Source: Polaromonas sp. (lineage in GTDB: Bacteria > Pseudomonadota > Gammaproteobacteria > Burkholderiales > Burkholderiaceae_C). From it: a stretch of DNA of 64,000 nt. The notes beneath the pieces were generated by a model that was given only the letters and a program-made list of their open reading frames with translations, was not told the DNA's origin and did no database searches. Location: positions 124,001 through 188,000 of the forward strand of contig NZ_JAQSDN010000039.1 in NCBI RefSeq assembly GCF_029945925.1. The letters are read 5' to 3'. A program made the position numbers and the translations under genes. Positions 17,396 to 25,615 of the stretch are shown here, piece by piece; the first letter of the stretch is position 1, and each line of letters starts with the position of its first letter.

Positions 17396-19342
17396 TTATT
17401 TGTACAGCAGCTGCGGCAACCACAGGCCGATGGCAGGGAACTGGTACAGCAGGAAGATGGCCAGGATCTGGATGCCCATGAAGGGCAACATGCCGGCGAA
17501 GATCTGGTTCAGCGTGACGTGTTTCGGTGCCACGCCCTTGAGGTAGAACGCGGCCATGGCCACCGGCGGGCTCAGGAAAGCCGTCTGCAGGTTCAGGGCG
17601 ACCAGCAGGCCGAAGAACAGCGGATCGACGCCGAAGTTGTCCAGCAGCGGGATGAAGATGGGCATGAAGATCACGATGATCTCGGTCCACTCCAGCGGCC
17701 AGCCGAGAATGAAAATAATCGCCTGGCTCATCACGAGGAACTGCGTCTTGCTCAGGTTCATGCTGAGCACCCAGGTCTCCACCAGCTCCTGGCCGCCCAG
17801 CAGCGCAAAAGCCGCCGAGAAGATGGCCGAACCGACAAACAGCCAGCACACCATGGCCGAGGTTTTGGCCGTGAGGAACACCGACTCCTGCAGCACCGAC
17901 AGTGTGAGCCGCTTGTAGGCCGCCGCCAGCAAAAAACCGCCGAGGGCGCCCATCGCGGCCGCCTCGGTCGGAGTGGCCAGCCCCATCACGATGGACCCGA
18001 GTACCGAGATGATGAGAACCATCAGCGGAAAGAAGGAGGTCAGGAGCATCTTGAAGATTTCCAGCCGCGCAAAACTCAGGAACAGGTAGAAGAGGGCAAC
18101 CAGCGCGCCGAAAATGGCAAAACAGACCCACCACCAAGTGGGCGCGTCGCGTGTGGTTGCGGCGGCTGGCGCCTTGTCGGCGCTGACTGTGGCTAAGGCG
18201 GGAGGCGCGGCCACACTGGCTTCGGCGGCAGGTGGCTCCTTGACATCACCCGACGGGGGTTCCTGCAGGCCGCCCTCGGCAACCGGCTCTTTCAGGCCAC
18301 CTTCCTGGGGAGGTTCCTGCAAACCGCCGGTGTCAGCGCTTGGGGCGCTTGACGAGCTGGAGGCGCCTATCTGCTGGATGTCGTAGACCGCCTCGGCGTT
18401 GACGGTCGTGACCGCCCGATAGCTGGTCACGAGTACCAACAGGAATAACAAGCCCGGTAGCACCACAATCGCCAGTTGCCGCAGGATATGGCCAAGCGGC
18501 ACGTCGGCATTGCGTTTTCCCTTGAGTGCACCGAAGAGTCCTGTGAGCGCGTATTTGTCCGTGCCAGTGGTCAGCTGCTGTGTCAACGGCGGCAGCGTCA
18601 CCGCGCGGTCCGCGGCCGACAGCGGAGGGGCCCATTGGGGCTTGATCTTGGCGACCATGATGACGTAGAGGATATACAGGCCGGTCAGCATCAGGCCCGG
18701 GAAAAACGCACCAGCGTACAACTGAACGACGGAGACGCCGGCGGTGGCGCCGTACACGATCAGCAGCACCGAAGGCGGAATCAGGATGCCCAGGCAGCCG
18801 CCCGCCGTGATGGCGCCGGCCGCCAGCGGGACGCTGTAACCGGCACGCAGCATCGCCGGCAAGGCCAGCAGGCCCATCAGCGTGACCACCGCACCCACGA
18901 TGCCGGTGGCCGTCGCAAAAATCGCGCAGGTGACCAGGGTCGCCACAGCCAGTGAGCCGGGAATCCGGGCCATGGCCAGATGCAGGCTCTTGAAGAGTTT
19001 TTCAATCAGGTTGGCCCGTTCGACCAGGTAACCCATGAAAACAAACAACGGTATCGCAATCAGCACGTCGCTGGCCATGGTCTTGAAGGCCGCCTGCACC
19101 ATCAGGTCCAGCGTCTTCGTGGTGTCCCGGTTGTAGGCCAGCCAGGTGAAAATCATGCCCATGCCCATCAGCGTGAAGGCCGTCGGAAAACCCAGCATGA
19201 TGGCGGTCACCACCAGGGACAGCATCAGCAGCCCCAGGTGCCCGTTGGTGATTTTCTCGACGCTCAGAAGCAGCGTGGCGGCGCCGATGATGACCAGCGC
19301 CATGAAGGTCAGGCCGAACCAGAGTTCTTTGCGGATCTTCAT
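17396..19342 (-). CDS. dctM: TRAP transporter large permease DctM with a Pro/Glu-rich inserted loop
   Basis: Large membrane subunit of a tripartite ATP-independent periplasmic transporter, driven by an ion gradient. It has 648 residues, against about 430 for most DctM proteins. The start at 19342 overlaps the dctQ stop (ATGA). The N-terminal half carries the usual helices and GGCLGILIPPSV motif; the C-terminal half has GLATPTEAAAMGALGG and LNLQTAFLSPPV. Between them is an added helix pair and a hydrophilic loop, about residues 325-405, with a Ser run and repeats of GGL(Q/K)EP(P/V) near 336-375, then Ala/Pro-rich sequence. This enlarged form is commonest in the mannitol/chloroaromatic (FcbT3-like) group. 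The substrate is unknown, probably a carboxylate. Confidence 0.9.
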   Translation of the reverse strand: MKIRKELWFGLTFMALVIIGAATLLLSVEKITNGHLGLLMLSLVVTAIMLGFPTAFTLMGMGMIFTWLAYNRDTTKTLDLMVQAAFKTMASDVLIAIPLFVFMGYLVERANLIEKLFKSLHLAMARIPGSLAVATLVTCAIFATATGIVGAVVTLMGLLALPAMLRAGYSVPLAAGAITAGGCLGILIPPSVLLIVYGATAGVSVVQLYAGAFFPGLMLTGLYILYVIMVAKIKPQWAPPLSAADRAVTLPPLTQQLTTGTDKYALTGLFGALKGKRNADVPLGHILRQLAIVVLPGLLFLLVLVTSYRAVTTVNAEAVYDIQQIGASSSSSAPSADTGGLQEPPQEGGLKEPVAEGGLQEPPSGDVKEPPAAEASVAAPPALATVSADKAPAAATTRDAPTWWWVCFAIFGALVALFYLFLSFARLEIFKMLLTSFFPLMVLIISVLGSIVMGLATPTEAAAMGALGGFLLAAAYKRLTLSVLQESVFLTAKTSAMVCWLFVGSAIFSAAFALLGGQELVETWVLSMNLSKTQFLVMSQAIIFILGWPLEWTEIIVIFMPIFIPLLDNFGVDPLFFGLLVALNLQTAFLSPPVAMAAFYLKGVAPKHVTLNQIFAGMLPFMGIQILAIFLLYQFPAIGLWLPQLLYK

Positions 19343-19959
19343 TTGTGGTTCTCCTTGAGGGCCAGATCGCGCTCGAGCGCTGCCATGTCTTCGTCTTTCA
19401 CGTGCACCATTTCCTTGAGTTTTTCCACGTCCACTTCCTCCACGTCGCCTTCGCGCACCGGCCAGGCGCCGGTCTGTATGCACTGGATGCAGCGGATGAT
19501 TTCCACGATGCCCTGCAGCAGCAGCACAAAGCCCGACACCGGGATCACGAACTTGAACGGATAGACCGGAATCGGGTCGGCGTTGAAGGTCTGCTCGCGG
19601 ATCGCCAGCGACTCATTGGCATAGGTCCAGCCGGCCCAGGTCAGCGCGATGACGCCAGGCAGGAAAAAGAGGATGTACAGCGTCAGGTCGACGATCGCCT
19701 GCGTGCGCGGCCTGAGAAAGCCGTACAGCACGTCGCCGCGCACATGGCCGTTTTTGCTCAGGGTGTAGGCGCCCGCCATCATGAAGAGCAGGCCGTAAAG
19801 CATGATCTGGGCGTCGAGCACCCAGGCGTGGGGGCGGTTGAGCACGTAGCGGCTGAACACTTCCCAGCTGATCAGCAAGGTCAGCAGGACCACGCTCCAG
19901 GCGCAGGCCTTGCCGATCCAGGTGGAAAACCGGTCCACCGCCAGTAAAAACGATTGCAT
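19339..19959 (-). CDS. dctQ: TRAP transporter small permease DctQ
   Basis: Small membrane subunit of the TRAP system, 206 residues with four predicted helices (ACAWSVVLLTLLISWEVFSRY, AQIMLYGLLFMMAGAYTL, LYILFFLPGVIALTWAGW, FVIPVSGFVLLLQGIVEII). The DctQ family marks W-EVFSRYVLN and the HVRGDV loop are present. The start at 19959 follows a TAGGAG ribosome site; upstream in-frame codons lack one. The C-terminus extends as a charged tail (EEVDVEKLKEMVHVKDED). It is coupled to dctM by a four-base overlap and separated from dctP by a terminator-like hairpin. Confidence 0.92.
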   Translation of the reverse strand: MQSFLLAVDRFSTWIGKACAWSVVLLTLLISWEVFSRYVLNRPHAWVLDAQIMLYGLLFMMAGAYTLSKNGHVRGDVLYGFLRPRTQAIVDLTLYILFFLPGVIALTWAGWTYANESLAIREQTFNADPIPVYPFKFVIPVSGFVLLLQGIVEIIRCIQCIQTGAWPVREGDVEEVDVEKLKEMVHVKDEDMAALERDLALKENHK

Positions 19960-20001
19960 TGCAACTCCTAGCGCCGCCAAAGGACGGTCCCTGAAAAAAT
20001 A

Positions 20002-20024
20002 AAGGGGCACCCAAGGTGCCCCTT
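20002..20024 (-). terminator. intra-operon terminator/attenuator between dctP and dctQ
   Basis: On the minus strand a perfect 10-bp stem AAGGGGCACC / GGTGCCCCTT with a 3-base loop, followed directly by TATTTTTT. It lies 18 bp past the dctP stop and 42 bp before the dctQ start. Such hairpins limit read-through so that the binding protein is made in excess over the membrane subunits. Confidence 0.8.
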
Positions 20025-20041
20025 AGATGCCGAAGCTTGAT

Positions 20042-21163
20042 TTAAGCCTTTTTGCCTTTGCTGAAATAATGGTTATAAGCCATCTTGAAGTCGACCGTGT
20101 AGTCGTTTTGCCATTGGCCTGCACGTTCTGCAAAGACCTTCTGCGAGTCGAGCACCTTCTTGAACAGCGCGTTCTCTGCCCCCTTTTTGACCATGATCTT
20201 GTCCCAGGAAGCTAGCTGGGCGCGCAGGATGGCGTCGGGCGTCTTGTAAAACTTGACGCCGGCCTTCTTGAGCTCAATGTAGTCCTTGGAGTTGCGCTCA
20301 ATGGCCTTCCAGCTCATGTCTGCGCTGGCTGCCTGAACGGCGTAGTCGATGATGGCCTTGAGTTCGGCAGGAAGGGCGTTGAGCTTGGTCTTGTTGAACA
20401 GGATCTCGAACTGCTCGCCGGACTGGTGGAAGCTCTGCAGCATGCAGTTCTTGACCACGTCAGGGAAGCCCAGAAGCTTGTCCGATGAAGCGTTGTTGAA
20501 CTCGGCGCCATCGATCAGGCCGCGGTCCAGCGCCGGCACGATTTCGCCGCCCGGCAGCGGATTGACGGCCGCGCCCATGTCGGTGTACATGTCGACGGCT
20601 AGACCCACAGTACGGAACTTTATGCCCTGGATGTCAGAGACCTTGGAGATCGGCTTCTTGAACCAGCCGAACGGCTGGGTCGGCATGGGGCCATAGAGAT
20701 AGGACACCACGTCCATGTTGATCGATTTGTAGATCTCTTCCAGCAGGGCCTTGCCGCCGCCATAGTTGTGCCAGGCCAGCAGCATGTTGGGGTCCATGCC
20801 GAAGGACGGGCCGGAACCCCACAGCGCGAGCGCCGAATTCTTGCCGTAGTGGTAAGCAACCACGCCGTGACCGCCGTCCAGCGTGCCCTTGTTGACGGCT
20901 TCGAGCAGTTGGAAGGCAGGAACGACAGCGCCCGCAGGCAACACTTCGATCTTGAGCTTGCCGCTCGCCATGTCATTGACTTTTTTGGCGAAGTCGGAGG
21001 CGTACTCGTGGAAGATGTCTTTCGACGGCCACGTGCTCTGGAAGCGCAGCGTGGTGGCGGTTTGCGCGGTTGCCAGCATCGGTGCGGACATGGCTCCGGC
21101 GCCAGCGGCGACGGCTGCACCCTTGAGCAGGCTGCGGCGGCGAGGGGTCTTGATATCGGTCAT
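20042..21163 (-). CDS. dctP: TRAP transporter substrate-binding protein DctP, Tat signal
   Basis: Periplasmic binding protein of 373 residues, first gene of the dctP-dctQ-dctM operon. The start at 21163 has an AGGAGA ribosome site and yields a twin-arginine leader (PRRRSLLKGAAVAAG...ATAQ). The mature part shows TRAP-binding-protein features: RFQSTWPSKDIFHEYASDFAKKV near the start, the conserved Arg in IKFRTVGLAVDMY that normally binds a substrate carboxylate, PGGEIVPALDRGLIDGAEFNNASSD, and the WNDY end. It fits the FcbT1/TakP-like group (COG4663), which takes keto acids and chloroaromatic acids. The precise ligand is unknown. Confidence 0.9.
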   Translation of the reverse strand: MTDIKTPRRRSLLKGAAVAAGAGAMSAPMLATAQTATTLRFQSTWPSKDIFHEYASDFAKKVNDMASGKLKIEVLPAGAVVPAFQLLEAVNKGTLDGGHGVVAYHYGKNSALALWGSGPSFGMDPNMLLAWHNYGGGKALLEEIYKSINMDVVSYLYGPMPTQPFGWFKKPISKVSDIQGIKFRTVGLAVDMYTDMGAAVNPLPGGEIVPALDRGLIDGAEFNNASSDKLLGFPDVVKNCMLQSFHQSGEQFEILFNKTKLNALPAELKAIIDYAVQAASADMSWKAIERNSKDYIELKKAGVKFYKTPDAILRAQLASWDKIMVKKGAENALFKKVLDSQKVFAERAGQWQNDYTVDFKMAYNHYFSKGKKA

Positions 21164-21542
21164 GGCTTGTCTCCTGTTGTGAAAGAACGTTAGCGCACTA
21201 TCTTTTGTCATCAACGCTTTACGCGTAAGAGGGTTTTTACCAACGGCCCGGTGCAAATTGCGCCTAATTGGGGTGAAACTGTTTATCAGGACTCTGCCAA
21301 ATGATGCGCTGTCAGCTTTCCGTCAAGTTTTGGGGCCGGTGCCCGTGGCTGACCCGGCGACCGGGGGTGGCGTCCCTTTATGAACTATTTTTGCCTGCAG
21401 CCCTTATCCGGCGCGCGCCAGCAGCTACTGAAAGTGGAGCAGCCGGAACAAGGGTCAAACTTTGCAGCAGCGAGCCCCGAGGTTCTAAACTTGCTGTGTA
21501 TGCCGGTCGGCCTGTTGCCTGTCCCGGCCCTGGAAACATGCC
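21164..21542. other. divergent intergenic region, dctP / persulfide dioxygenase
   Basis: 379 bp without a supported gene between two outward-facing genes, so it should hold both promoters. The only symmetric element I see is TTACGCGTAA (21219-21228), about 56 bp upstream of the dctP start and thus a possible operator for the TRAP operon. No repeat element was recognised. Confidence 0.4.
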
Positions 21543-22664
21543 ATGACACCCATTCAACTTTTTGACCCTGCCTCCAGCACCTATACCTATGTCCTGTTCG
21601 ATCCGTCCACGCGTGAGGCCCTGATCATCGATCCGGTGGACCAGCAGGTCGAGCGCGACCTCGCGGCGCTGCGGGAGCACAAGCTCAAGCTGTTGTGGAC
21701 GGTGGAGACGCATGCCCATGCCGACCACATCACCAGCGCCGGGCAACTGGCGGAACACACCGGCGCCCGCACGGCGGCGCCGCAAGGCTGTGGCATTGCA
21801 ACGGCCGCCCGACAGCTCGGCGACGGTGATGTGCTGCAGGTCGGCGGTGAACAGGTCCGCGTCCTGCACACCCCGGGGCACACGGCCGGCAGCGTGAGCT
21901 ACCTCTGGCGCAACCATGTGTTCACCGGCGATACGCTGCTGATCAACGGCTGCGGCCGCACCGACTTCCAGTCCGGCAGCGCCGAAGACCTCTACCAAAG
22001 CATCACCGGGCGGCTGTTCACGCTGCCGGACGACACCGTGGTCTGGCCGGGCCACGACTACCAGGGCCGGACCCATTCGACGATTGCGGCCGAGAAGACC
22101 GGCAATGCCCGCATCGCCGGCAAAAGCCTGGCCGAATTTGTGGCCACCATGGCGCAACTCCAGCTGCCCCGGCCCGCGCGCATGGACGAAGCGCTTCCTG
22201 CCAACCAGAGTTCCGGCATGGGAACCGGCCGCCACGATGCCGGTGGGGCCGACGTGTTTCAGGTTCTGCCGGCCGATGGTTATGCCGGCAATGTGTCGCC
22301 CGAACTGGCCTGCCAGTGGTGGCAGGCCGGCCAGGCGGTGCTGGTCGATGTACGCACCGATGCGGAGCGTGAATGGGTGGGTTTTGTGCCTGGTGCGGTG
22401 CCGCTGGCCTGGAAACAATGGCCGGGCATGGCCATGAACCCGCAGTTCGACGAGGGCCTGCAGGTCGCCGTGCCGGCCGGCCAGAAGGCCGTGCTGCTTT
22501 GCCGCAGCGGTGTACGTTCGATTGCCGCCGCCAGACGTGCCACCGAACTGGGGCTGGAGGCCTACAACATCCTGGAGGGGTTCGAAGGCGACCCCGATGC
22601 GCAGGCCCATCGTGGTGCACGCGGCGGCTGGCGCTACCGCGGCCTGCCGTGGCGGCAGAACTAG
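21543..22664 (+). CDS. persulfide dioxygenase-rhodanese fusion (ETHE1-like)
   Basis: Two-domain protein of 373 residues. The N-terminal metallo-beta-lactamase domain has His57-x-His59-x-Asp61-His62 (THAHADH), HTPGHTAGS, GDTLLINGCGRTDFQ and PGHDYQG, the ETHE1 persulfide-dioxygenase pattern with mononuclear iron. After a linker of about 60 residues comes a rhodanese domain (VLVDVRTDAEREWVGFVPGA) whose active-site Cys320 is in LLCRSGVRS. Together they would oxidise glutathione persulfide to sulfite and handle sulfane sulfur. Similar fusions are known in Burkholderia relatives. The ATG at 21543 lacks a strong ribosome site. The gene stands alone. Confidence 0.9.
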   Translation: MTPIQLFDPASSTYTYVLFDPSTREALIIDPVDQQVERDLAALREHKLKLLWTVETHAHADHITSAGQLAEHTGARTAAPQGCGIATAARQLGDGDVLQVGGEQVRVLHTPGHTAGSVSYLWRNHVFTGDTLLINGCGRTDFQSGSAEDLYQSITGRLFTLPDDTVVWPGHDYQGRTHSTIAAEKTGNARIAGKSLAEFVATMAQLQLPRPARMDEALPANQSSGMGTGRHDAGGADVFQVLPADGYAGNVSPELACQWWQAGQAVLVDVRTDAEREWVGFVPGAVPLAWKQWPGMAMNPQFDEGLQVAVPAGQKAVLLCRSGVRSIAAARRATELGLEAYNILEGFEGDPDAQAHRGARGGWRYRGLPWRQN

Positions 22665-22667
22665 AGC

Positions 22668-22740
22668 CCCCACGCTCCCCACTGCGTGTGGTCGCTGCCC
22701 CCGAGGGGGCGCTGCGCCTGCGGACTGGCATAGCCAGATC
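22668..22740 (+). repeat. intergenic repeat with CCCCCGAGGGGGCGC core
   Basis: Sequence just after the dioxygenase stop: CCCACGCTCCCCACTGCGTG, then GTGGTCGCTGCCCCCGAGGGGGCGCTGCGCC. The core is a GC palindrome (GCCCCCGAGGGGGC, 22698-22711). From memory this is a recurrent intergenic element in Burkholderiales. A related stretch occurs at 57045-57090. Confidence 0.5.
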
Positions 22741-22784
22741 CGCGGCCCCGGCTTGTAAAGAGCAAGCCACGCTGGTCGCTTGGA

Positions 22785-22810
22785 CCGTTCGCCTTGAGCC
22801 TGTCGAAGGG
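22785..22810 (+). repeat. proteobacterial repeat CCGTTCGCCTTGAGCCTGTC-type
   Basis: CCGTTCGCCTTGAGCCTGTC followed by GAAGGG. This 26-bp unit is a common interspersed repeat in environmental proteobacteria. Diverged copies lie at 50413-50436 (with a partner arm at 50440-50460) and 57105-57128. Confidence 0.6.
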
Positions 22811-22874
22811 TGCCCCCGAGCCGCGAATGGAACCGCCGCGAGACAGCGCGGCCTGGTTCCCCTAAACTGGCTGC

Positions 22875-24185
22875 ATGAACAATGACAGCCTGCTCAAACG
22901 CATTGAATCGAAACGCGACGAGGTGATTGCGCTCACCCAGGACCTGGTTCGCATTCCCACCATCAACCCGCCAGGGGACGCTTACGAAGCCTGCGCCCGC
23001 CTGCTTGGCGAGCGGCTGAAAAAGCGGGGCTTTGCCGTCGAATACATCCGGGCCGACGGTGCACCGGGCGACCGCAACTCCCATCCGCGCATCAATGTGG
23101 TGGCGCGTTACGAGGGTCAGCCCGGCGGGGAGTGTGTGCATTTCAACAGCCACATCGACGTGGTGGAAGCCGGTTCCGGCTGGACCACCGATCCCTTCGG
23201 CGGCGAGGTCAGGGACGGCAAGGTCTACGGCCGCGGCACCTGCGACATGAAAGGCGGACTGGCGTCCAGCGTGATTGCCTGCGAGGCGATTCTCGAAGAA
23301 GGCCTGCCGTTTGCCGGCGCGCTGGAAATTTCGGGCACGGTCGATGAGGAGTCGGGCGGCTTCGCCGGCGTGGGCTACCTGGCCGAGCGCGGTTATTTCA
23401 CGAAACCGCGCGTGCACCATGTGATCATCCCCGAGCCGCTGGGCGTGGACCGCATCTGCCTGGGCCACCGCGGCGTCTGGTGGGGTGAGGTCGAGACCCT
23501 GGGACGGATTGCCCATGGCTCCATGCCTTTTCTGGGCGACAGTGCCATCAGCCACATGAGCGCCTTCATCCATCTGCTGGAGACGCAGCTGCAGCCGCGG
23601 CTGTCCGGGCGCCATACGGCCGAACCGGTGGAGCCGCCCGGCGCGAGGGTCAGCACGCTCAACATCAACAGCCTGCACGGCGGACAGGTGGAGCAGCTGT
23701 TTTCCCTGGACGCGTACGGCCGCCCCACCGGCGACCTGCCGGCACCGGTGGTGGCGCATTCCTGTCGCGCCGTGCTGGACCGCCGCTTCATTGCTGAAGA
23801 AAACCTGGAGGCCGTGAAGGCCGAGATTGTGGCCATGCTCGACGAACTCAAGCGTAGCCGCCCCGGCTTTGACTACGGCATCCGGGACATCATGAGTTTT
23901 GTGCCGACGGCCACGCCCAGGGACGCGCCGGTGGTGCTGGCCACCGCGCGTGCCATTGCCCGGGTGCTGGGCCGCGAAGCCAGCTACATCTCCAGTCCTG
24001 GCACTTACGACCAGAAACACATCGTGCGCACCGGCAAGCTCGATGCTTGTATTGCCTACGGCCCGGGCATTCTCGATCTGGCGCACCAGCCCGACGAATA
24101 TGTGGGCATTCAGGAGCTGGTGGACAGCGCGAAAATCATGGCACTGGCCGCTTTAAGCCTGACCAGTGGTCGCCAACCAACATAA
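22875..24185 (+). CDS. M20 family metallo-deacylase (ArgE/DapE-like)
   Basis: Zinc-dependent amidohydrolase of 436 residues in the acetylornithine deacetylase / succinyl-diaminopimelate desuccinylase family. Metal and catalytic elements are visible: NSHIDVV (first zinc His and the catalytic Asp), YGRGTCDMKGGL (bridging Asp), DEESGG (catalytic Glu and zinc Glu), and a C-terminal His in DLAHQPDEYV. The dimerisation domain sits in the middle. It is longer than true ArgE and is not with arginine genes; a separate ArgE-type gene lies at 57.2 kb. It probably removes an acyl group from an amino-acid-like compound; the substrate is unknown. Confidence 0.85.
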   Translation: MNNDSLLKRIESKRDEVIALTQDLVRIPTINPPGDAYEACARLLGERLKKRGFAVEYIRADGAPGDRNSHPRINVVARYEGQPGGECVHFNSHIDVVEAGSGWTTDPFGGEVRDGKVYGRGTCDMKGGLASSVIACEAILEEGLPFAGALEISGTVDEESGGFAGVGYLAERGYFTKPRVHHVIIPEPLGVDRICLGHRGVWWGEVETLGRIAHGSMPFLGDSAISHMSAFIHLLETQLQPRLSGRHTAEPVEPPGARVSTLNINSLHGGQVEQLFSLDAYGRPTGDLPAPVVAHSCRAVLDRRFIAEENLEAVKAEIVAMLDELKRSRPGFDYGIRDIMSFVPTATPRDAPVVLATARAIARVLGREASYISSPGTYDQKHIVRTGKLDACIAYGPGILDLAHQPDEYVGIQELVDSAKIMALAALSLTSGRQPT

Positions 24186-24248
24186 AAGTAATACCAAGGT
24201 AGTGATTTAGGGCAATCACTACACCGGAATCTGACTTTCCGGCACCGA

Positions 24249-24271
24249 CCCCTGTCAATGTTGACAGGGGG
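24249..24271 (+). promoter_or_regulatory. lux-box-like operator upstream of the autoinducer synthase gene
   Basis: Perfect inverted repeat with two 10-base arms (CCCCTGTCAA and its complement) and a 2-base spacer. The core fits the LuxR-family pattern CTG-N10-CAG. Read toward the synthase gene it is CTGTCAATGTTGACAGGGGG, and 19 of these 20 bases recur at 28015-28034. The right arm contains a consensus -35 hexamer TTGACA, and the synthase ATG is 73 bp from the centre, the geometry of an activator site overlapping -35. No strong -10 is visible. Confidence 0.75.
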
Positions 24272-24332
24272 GGCAACCCTGAATTTGTTAAATTCATCTT
24301 CAATGGTGGTACTTTTTCACAAGGTAACCACC

Positions 24333-25592
24333 ATGCACGCTCAACTTCTCGAAAAATCCCCTGCACAACTCGTAACAAAAACTGTTACCAACCCGGGCAT
24401 CTCCCCGCATCTGCAGCAGCGCATTGCGCGCGAATTCACGCCCCGCTGGCAACAGCAATGGGGTGGCAAGTTTGTCCTTCACGGCAGAACGGCCGGTCCC
24501 GATGCCGTTCGGCTCGACGGCAACGATTACCTCAGCGTGACCGGCCACCCCGACATCGTCAGCGCCCAGGTGGCGGCCCTGCGCAACGACCGGGAGTTCG
24601 TGATCCAGTCCGGCGTGTTTGTGCATGGCGAACATCCCGCCCGGACACTGGAAAAAAACCTGGCCCAGTGGGTCGGAAAGGAAGACGGGTTTGTCTGCCA
24701 GTCCGGTTATGCGGCCAATGTGGGTTTGCTGCAGGCGATTGCCGACCCGCAAACCCCGGTGTACCTCGATACCCTGGCGCACACATCGCTGTGGGAAGGT
24801 GCGCATGCGGCGCGCGCCCCGGCGCATCCGTTTCGCCACAACGACCCGGACCACCTGGACCGGGTGTTGTCGCGGCACGGTCCGGGTGTGGTGGTGGTGG
24901 ACTCGGTGTACAGCACCACCGGCGCCTTGTGTCCCCTGCGCGAGATGGTGGAAGTGGCCGAGCGCCACGGCTGCATGATCCTGGTGGACGAGTCGCATTC
25001 GCTCGGCACCCATGGACCCGGCGGTGCCGGGCTGTGCGCCGAACTCGGTCTGACGGACCGGGTGCATTTCATCACGGCCAGTCTGGCCAAGGCCTTTGCC
25101 GGACGTGGTGGTTTTTTCACGGCGCCCGCCGAGTTGCGTTACTACATCCTCAGTTCCAGCTACCCCAATATCTTCAGCTCCTGCCTGCTGCCCCACGAGA
25201 TCGCCGGCCTCGGCGCCACACTCGCCGTGATCGGCAAACGCGATGAACAACGCCAGCGCCTGCGGGCCCATACGCTGCGGCTGCGCCGCAGCCTGTCTGA
25301 CATGGGTTACCCGATCCACCAGGGGACGGAGCAGATCATTTCCCTGGAGGCCGGCACCGAGCCTGACACCATGGTGCTGCGCGACCACCTGGAGGAACGC
25401 GGTGTTTTTGGTGCTGTGTTCTGTGCCCCGGCGACCAGCCGCAACCGGGCCATGGTGCGCCTGACCCTGCACGCGGGGCTGACCGATGCGGAGCTCAGCC
25501 ACGTGGAAGCGGTCGCTTACGAGGTCGCGCCGCTGGTGAAGCCCTGGGACTGGCCGATTGCCAGGCGGGCACGGACCGCTGAAACCAGTTAA
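24333..25592 (+). CDS. cqsA: alpha-hydroxyketone autoinducer synthase (CqsA/LqsA/JqsA family)
   Basis: PLP-dependent alpha-oxoamine-synthase-fold enzyme of 419 residues. By family it condenses an acyl-CoA with an amino-acid substrate (S-adenosylmethionine in Vibrio) to give the precursor of a CAI-1/LAI-1-type alpha-hydroxyketone signal. Residues seen: pyridine-ring Asp219 and His222 in VDESHSLG, and the PLP lysine Lys253 in ASLAKAFAGRGG. The N-terminal WGGKFVLHGR and LDGNDYLSVTGHP, IQSGVFVHGEHP and SYPNIFSSCLLPHE segments fit CqsA rather than biotin or heme synthases of the same fold. The neighbouring CqsS/LqsS-like kinase and LqsR-like regulator confirm the assignment. The ATG at 24333 follows AAGGT; ATG 24303 is a weaker alternative. 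It carries an upstream operator and ends 23 bp from the convergent regulator gene. Confidence 0.92.
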   Translation: MHAQLLEKSPAQLVTKTVTNPGISPHLQQRIAREFTPRWQQQWGGKFVLHGRTAGPDAVRLDGNDYLSVTGHPDIVSAQVAALRNDREFVIQSGVFVHGEHPARTLEKNLAQWVGKEDGFVCQSGYAANVGLLQAIADPQTPVYLDTLAHTSLWEGAHAARAPAHPFRHNDPDHLDRVLSRHGPGVVVVDSVYSTTGALCPLREMVEVAERHGCMILVDESHSLGTHGPGGAGLCAELGLTDRVHFITASLAKAFAGRGGFFTAPAELRYYILSSSYPNIFSSCLLPHEIAGLGATLAVIGKRDEQRQRLRAHTLRLRRSLSDMGYPIHQGTEQIISLEAGTEPDTMVLRDHLEERGVFGAVFCAPATSRNRAMVRLTLHAGLTDAELSHVEAVAYEVAPLVKPWDWPIARRARTAETS

Positions 25593-25615
25593 GTCTGCTG
25601 GAAGGCTCCGGAAGA

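Noticed and set aside
21378-24086. 902-codon open frame on the minus strand
   Set aside because: Antisense to the well-supported dioxygenase and M20 genes; high GC keeps this frame open. The product lacks family motifs.
24333-25592. Annotation of the synthase as 8-amino-7-oxononanoate synthase (bioF) or glycine C-acetyltransferase
   Set aside because: Same fold, but the kinase and LqsR-like neighbours and CqsA-type segments favour autoinducer synthase; no biotin or threonine genes are near.
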